Source: Acidobacteriota bacterium
Lineage (GTDB): Bacteria; Acidobacteriota; Terriglobia; Terriglobales; Acidobacteriaceae
Reading direction: 5' to 3'
DNA length: 7,625 nucleotides
NCBI GenBank assembly: GCA_021810815.1
Contig: JAJZHR010000103.1
Location: 1-7,625 of the forward strand
The notes beneath the pieces are model-generated. The model was not told the origin of the DNA, did not search any database, and worked only from the letters and a program-made list of their open reading frames with translations. Made by a program: the position numbers and the translations under genes. Shown here one piece after another: positions 5,475 to 7,625 of this stretch (positions are counted from its first letter, which is position 1; the number at the start of each line of letters is the position of its first letter).

Positions 5475-6047
5475 TTACTTCTGCTGCGCTCCGCTCGTTG
5501 GTGCCGTCGTCGAAGTGGTAGAGGGAGCAGTTGGCGAAGTGGTGGAGGGCGTAGTCGGCGTCGCAGAGTGCGCAGGCTCCTGCACACCGGGCTTGCTCAC
5601 TCCCGGAACCACGTGGTCGGCCGTGTAGGCGGAGTATTGCCCCTGAGGGCGCTTCATCTTGATGATGATCGCCTTGGTCGTATCCGTGCCAAGCTCATAA
5701 TCCTCGCCAAAAGTGGCGTAGCCATCCGCGATCACCTGGACCTCGACCTTGCTCCCCATCGGAATCACGTCGATGGACGCCTTCCCCTGCTCGTCCGTCT
5801 TCATCTCCAGGTTGCCGTCGTCCTTGTCACCCTTGGAGGAGTGGAAGACCACGGCAGCATTGTGGATCGGCTTGCCATTGGTGGCCTTCACCACCGTGAC
5901 CACGACGCGGGCCGTCGGCGGCGGATCCTTGTACTTGCGCCCCTTCTGCCTTGTGCTGTCCTGCGCCGAAGCGAACTGCCCTATCAGCGCGGCCATCAAT
6001 AAGGCCGCGACCACACCGGCGAAACTACGTCTGATACGTTGCTGCAT
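5475..6047 (-). CDS. Secreted carboxypeptidase-regulatory-like (prealbumin-fold) protein with Thr/Pro/Ser-rich tail
   Basis: Small exported protein of unknown function, 190 aa. An N-terminal signal peptide has a basic start (MQQRIRR), a hydrophobic core and likely cleavage after ASA at residue 28. Residues ~46-132 look like a carboxypeptidase-D-regulatory/prealbumin-like beta-sandwich: ARVVVTVVKATNGKPIHNAAVVF, a TDEQGKASIDVIPMG turn, and VEVQVIADGYATF. The tail (about 161-190) is almost only Thr, Pro, Ser and Ala and contains an octapeptide repeat (PTTPSTTS, PTAPSTTS); it may be a flexible or wall-spanning linker. Two starts are possible: ATG 6056 lies only 2 nt after AGGAG, ATG 6047 lies 11 nt after it; I chose 6047, which also leaves a clean signal peptide. 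No Cys and no lipobox are present. It sits between the hydantoinase and SDR genes on the same strand. Such domains are very common in Acidobacteriota secreted proteins, so the link to its neighbours may be only positional. Confidence 0.8.
   Translation of the reverse strand: MQQRIRRSFAGVVAALLMAALIGQFASAQDSTRQKGRKYKDPPPTARVVVTVVKATNGKPIHNAAVVFHSSKGDKDDGNLEMKTDEQGKASIDVIPMGSKVEVQVIADGYATFGEDYELGTDTTKAIIIKMKRPQGQYSAYTADHVVPGVSKPGVQEPAHSATPTTPSTTSPTAPSTTSTTAPTSGAQQK
5511..5558 (-). repeat. 24-bp tandem repeat coding a Thr/Pro/Ser octapeptide
   Basis: Two adjacent 24-bp units (5511-5534 and 5535-5558) match at 20 of 24 positions and share cgaagtggt-gaggg on the plus strand. They encode PTTPSTTS and PTAPSTTS in the tail of the secreted protein, and degenerate traces extend to about 5498. 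The period is a multiple of three, so copy-number change would lengthen or shorten the tail without breaking the frame. Confidence 0.6.
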
Positions 6048-6058
6048 GGCGCCCATGT

Positions 6059-6063
6059 CTCCT
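6059..6063 (-). promoter_or_regulatory. Ribosome binding site of the secreted protein gene
   Basis: AGGAG on the minus strand, 2 nt before ATG 6056 and 11 nt before ATG 6047. It is the best Shine-Dalgarno in the window and is the reason the start is ambiguous between these two codons. Confidence 0.5.
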
Positions 6064-6086
6064 GGTATCCAGAATGCTTGAACACA

Positions 6087-6092
6087 ATTCTA
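6087..6092 (-). promoter_or_regulatory. Candidate -10 box between hydantoinase and secreted protein genes
   Basis: TAGAAT on the minus strand (one mismatch from TATAAT) in the gap downstream of the hydantoinase stop. It would start a transcript near 6080 with a leader of ~25-33 nt. The sequence at the -35 distance (TGGCGG) is poor, so this is tentative; it would let the secreted protein and SDR genes be transcribed apart from the hydantoinase. Confidence 0.25.
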
Positions 6093-6157
6093 GTCTCCGC
6101 CAGCGCACCCCGCCACTCCCCGTCCCTGCTCCGCTTCCATACTCTGCTCCCGGCGCG

Positions 6158-7561
6158 TCAGCGCCATGCTCCGCCCCTTGCCTCGCGCCGCAGATACTCT
6201 CCCCGTCCCGCCTTGCCGAGGAACTTGCCGCGCTCCACAATCATCTCGCCGCGCGAGTACACCTGCCGCGCATTGCCCTTCACCGTCCGCCCCTCAAACA
6301 TCGAGTAGTCGCAGCGCATTGCCTGCGTCGCTGCGCTGATAGTGTGCTCTGCGTCCGCGTCCCACACCACAATATCCGCGTCGCTGCCCACAGCAATCGT
6401 CCCCTTCTTCGGATACATGCCGAAGATGCGCGCCGGAGCGGTCGCGGTGATCTCGACGAAGCGGTTCAACGAAATCTTGCCCGCGCCAACGCCATAGTGA
6501 TGCATCAACTGCATCCGGTTCTCCACCCCTGGCCCGCCGTTGGGAATCTTGCTGAAGTCGTCGATGCCCAGCAACTTCTGGTCGGCGAAGCAGAAGGGGC
6601 AATGATCCGTGGAAACCACCTGCAGATGGTCGTGCTTCAATCCATCCCAAAGCTTCGGCTGGTTCTTCTTCTCGCGCAACGGAGGCGTGAAGACGAACTT
6701 CGCGTCCTCGAAGCCCTCGCCCTTCATGTTCTCCTCCAGCGACAGCAGAAGATACTGCGGGCAGGTCTCCGCGAACGCAGGCAGGCCGCGGTCGCGCGCC
6801 TCGCGCACCTCGTTCAGTGCGTCCTCGCTCGACAGATGCACGATGTACACCGGCGCTCCGGCCATCTCCGCCATGGCAATCGCTCGGTGGACCGCCTCCG
6901 CCTCTGCGGTCGTAGGCCGAGTCAGCGCATGGTAGATAGGTGCGGTCTTGCCCTCGGCCAGGGCCTGCTGCACCAGCACGTCGATCACGCTGCCGTTCTC
7001 CGCGTGCATGCAGACCAGCGCCCCGTTGTTGGCCGTCTGCCGCAGCGCCCTGAAGATCGTCGCGTCGTCGGCCATCAGCGCGTTGGGATAGGCCATGAAC
7101 AGCTTGAAGCTGGCCACGCCCTCGCGCACCATGCTGTCCATGTCATCCAGACCGGCCTTGCCATTGCCGCTGCCAAGGTCGGTGACGATCATGTGCAGCC
7201 CATAGTCGATACAGACCTTCCCCTCGGCCTTGGCCCACCACATGTCCAGAGCGTCGCGCATCTTCGTCCCGCGCGCCTGAATGGCAAAATCGACGATGGT
7301 TGTCGTCCCGCCGATGGCCGCCGCCCGCGTCCCGGTCTCAAAATCATCGCTGGACATGGTGCCGCCAAACGGCATATCCATGTGCGTGTGCGCATCCACG
7401 CCTCCTGGCAGCAACAGCATCCCGCGCGCGTCCACCAGAGTATGTTGGGCCGCGTCAATACCAGCCCGAACTTCTCGGATCGTGCTGCCCTCGATCAGGA
7501 CATCTGCTGCGAATGTCCGCTCCGCCGTGACCACCGTTCCATGCTGTATCAGCAGACCCAT
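6158..7561 (-). CDS. hydA: Dihydropyrimidinase / D-hydantoinase
   Basis: Cytoplasmic amidohydrolase-superfamily enzyme, 467 aa, which hydrolyses 5,6-dihydropyrimidines or 5-substituted hydantoins to N-carbamoyl amino acids (second step of reductive pyrimidine breakdown). All binuclear metal ligands are visible: His58 and His60 in DAHTH, carboxylated Lys153 in SFKLFMAY, His186 in MHAENG, His242 in VHLSS and Asp319 in STDHCPF. Tyr158 and the NGGPGVENR segment (341-349) match the substrate-binding positions of dihydropyrimidinases. Length is typical (460-480). I chose ATG 7561; a TTG directly before it (7564) is in frame but is less likely. AAAGAGA about 7 nt upstream is a weak ribosome binding site. 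The C-terminal tail is Arg- and Gly-rich (LRREARGGAWR). The earlier enzyme (dihydropyrimidine dehydrogenase) and the later one (beta-ureidopropionase/carbamoylase) are not in the window; they may lie upstream. Hydantoinase versus dihydropyrimidinase preference cannot be decided from motifs. Confidence 0.95.
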   Translation of the reverse strand: MGLLIQHGTVVTAERTFAADVLIEGSTIREVRAGIDAAQHTLVDARGMLLLPGGVDAHTHMDMPFGGTMSSDDFETGTRAAAIGGTTTIVDFAIQARGTKMRDALDMWWAKAEGKVCIDYGLHMIVTDLGSGNGKAGLDDMDSMVREGVASFKLFMAYPNALMADDATIFRALRQTANNGALVCMHAENGSVIDVLVQQALAEGKTAPIYHALTRPTTAEAEAVHRAIAMAEMAGAPVYIVHLSSEDALNEVREARDRGLPAFAETCPQYLLLSLEENMKGEGFEDAKFVFTPPLREKKNQPKLWDGLKHDHLQVVSTDHCPFCFADQKLLGIDDFSKIPNGGPGVENRMQLMHHYGVGAGKISLNRFVEITATAPARIFGMYPKKGTIAVGSDADIVVWDADAEHTISAATQAMRCDYSMFEGRTVKGNARQVYSRGEMIVERGKFLGKAGRGEYLRREARGGAWR

Positions 7562-7579
7562 CAAACTGTCTCTTTCTTT

Positions 7580-7624
7580 TTAGGGAAGCACTGATTCGCG
7601 CGCTTTGAAGTGGATGGGCTTTAG
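7580..7624 (-). CDS. Possible C-terminal end of an upstream gene (partial)
   Basis: On the minus strand the frame from 7624 reads LKPIHFKARESVLP and stops with TAA at 7582-7580, 18 bp before the hydantoinase ATG. Of the other two frames, one opens with a stop codon and the other runs on into the hydantoinase gene. The residue mix looks like an ordinary protein end, and the short gap would fit an operon with hydA. Only 14 residues are visible and no family can be named. It could equally be untranslated leader. Confidence 0.35.
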   Translation of the reverse strand, partial: LKPIHFKARESVLP

Positions 7625-7625
7625 C

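Noticed and set aside
5468..5489. 7-bp perfect stem (GCGCAGC/GCTGCGC) around the stop codon of the secreted protein gene.
   Set aside because: An 8-base loop and no T-run on the minus strand; too weak to call a terminator, and the downstream SDR gene is only 49 bp away.
5426..5587. N-terminal extension of the SDR frame up to 5587.
   Set aside because: The added 54 residues are mainly Arg, Leu and Pro, overlap the secreted protein gene in another frame, and lie upstream of an ATG that gives the usual SDR N-terminus.
6074..7594. A 506-codon open frame on the plus strand, longer than hydA itself.
   Set aside because: It lies antisense to hydA, whose metal ligands and length are complete. The plus-strand translation is rich in His, Arg, Leu and Val with no recognisable motif, as expected for a mirror frame in GC-rich DNA.
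1..7625. CRISPR array, IS element, prophage, toxin-antitoxin or other mobile or defence system.
   Set aside because: No regularly spaced repeats, transposase or integrase motifs, terminal inverted repeats, or small paired genes are visible; all long frames are explained by the seven main genes (six complete, one cut by the window edge).

Overview
The window looks like a chromosomal segment of a GC-rich, diderm, heterotrophic bacterium. The best guess is an Acidobacteriota (Terriglobia/Acidobacteriaceae-like) soil organism. This rests on an outer-membrane lipid transport (Mla) pair, a CpsB-type PHP phosphatase outside any Gram-positive capsule context, a secreted plant-polysaccharide hydrolase and a secreted carboxypeptidase-regulatory-like protein. 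No marker gene is present, so the taxonomic call is inference. GC usage looks uniform, and I see no tRNA, rRNA, IS element, CRISPR array or phage gene.

Left half, plus strand. Positions 1-1510 hold the 3' part of mlaE and the complete mlaF, translationally coupled through an ATGA overlap; together they form an ABC lipid transporter core. A 197-bp gap follows, then cpsB (1708-2508), a metal-dependent PHP-family protein-tyrosine phosphatase. After a 162-bp gap carrying a candidate promoter comes a secreted GH51 alpha-L-arabinofuranosidase (2671-4587). That gene and the converging minus-strand genes share a 106-bp gap containing a perfect 17-bp inverted repeat, read as a two-way terminator.

Right half, minus strand. 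In transcription order these are: a possible 3' end of another gene (about 7580-7624), a dihydropyrimidinase/hydantoinase (7561-6158), a small secreted protein with a prealbumin-like domain and a Thr/Pro/Ser tail (6047-5475), and a short-chain dehydrogenase/reductase (5425-4694). Gaps are 18, 110 and 49 bp, so they could form one transcription unit, although the secreted protein has its own -10-like box and ribosome binding site. The hydantoinase points to cyclic ureide (dihydropyrimidine or hydantoin) breakdown; the reductase substrate is unknown.

The most notable oddity is in MlaF. The residue right after the Walker B aspartate, normally the catalytic glutamate, is serine, and about 22 extra residues follow the H-loop. 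I did not find a clearly new multi-gene system; the rest is ordinary metabolism and envelope biology with a few points worth checking.
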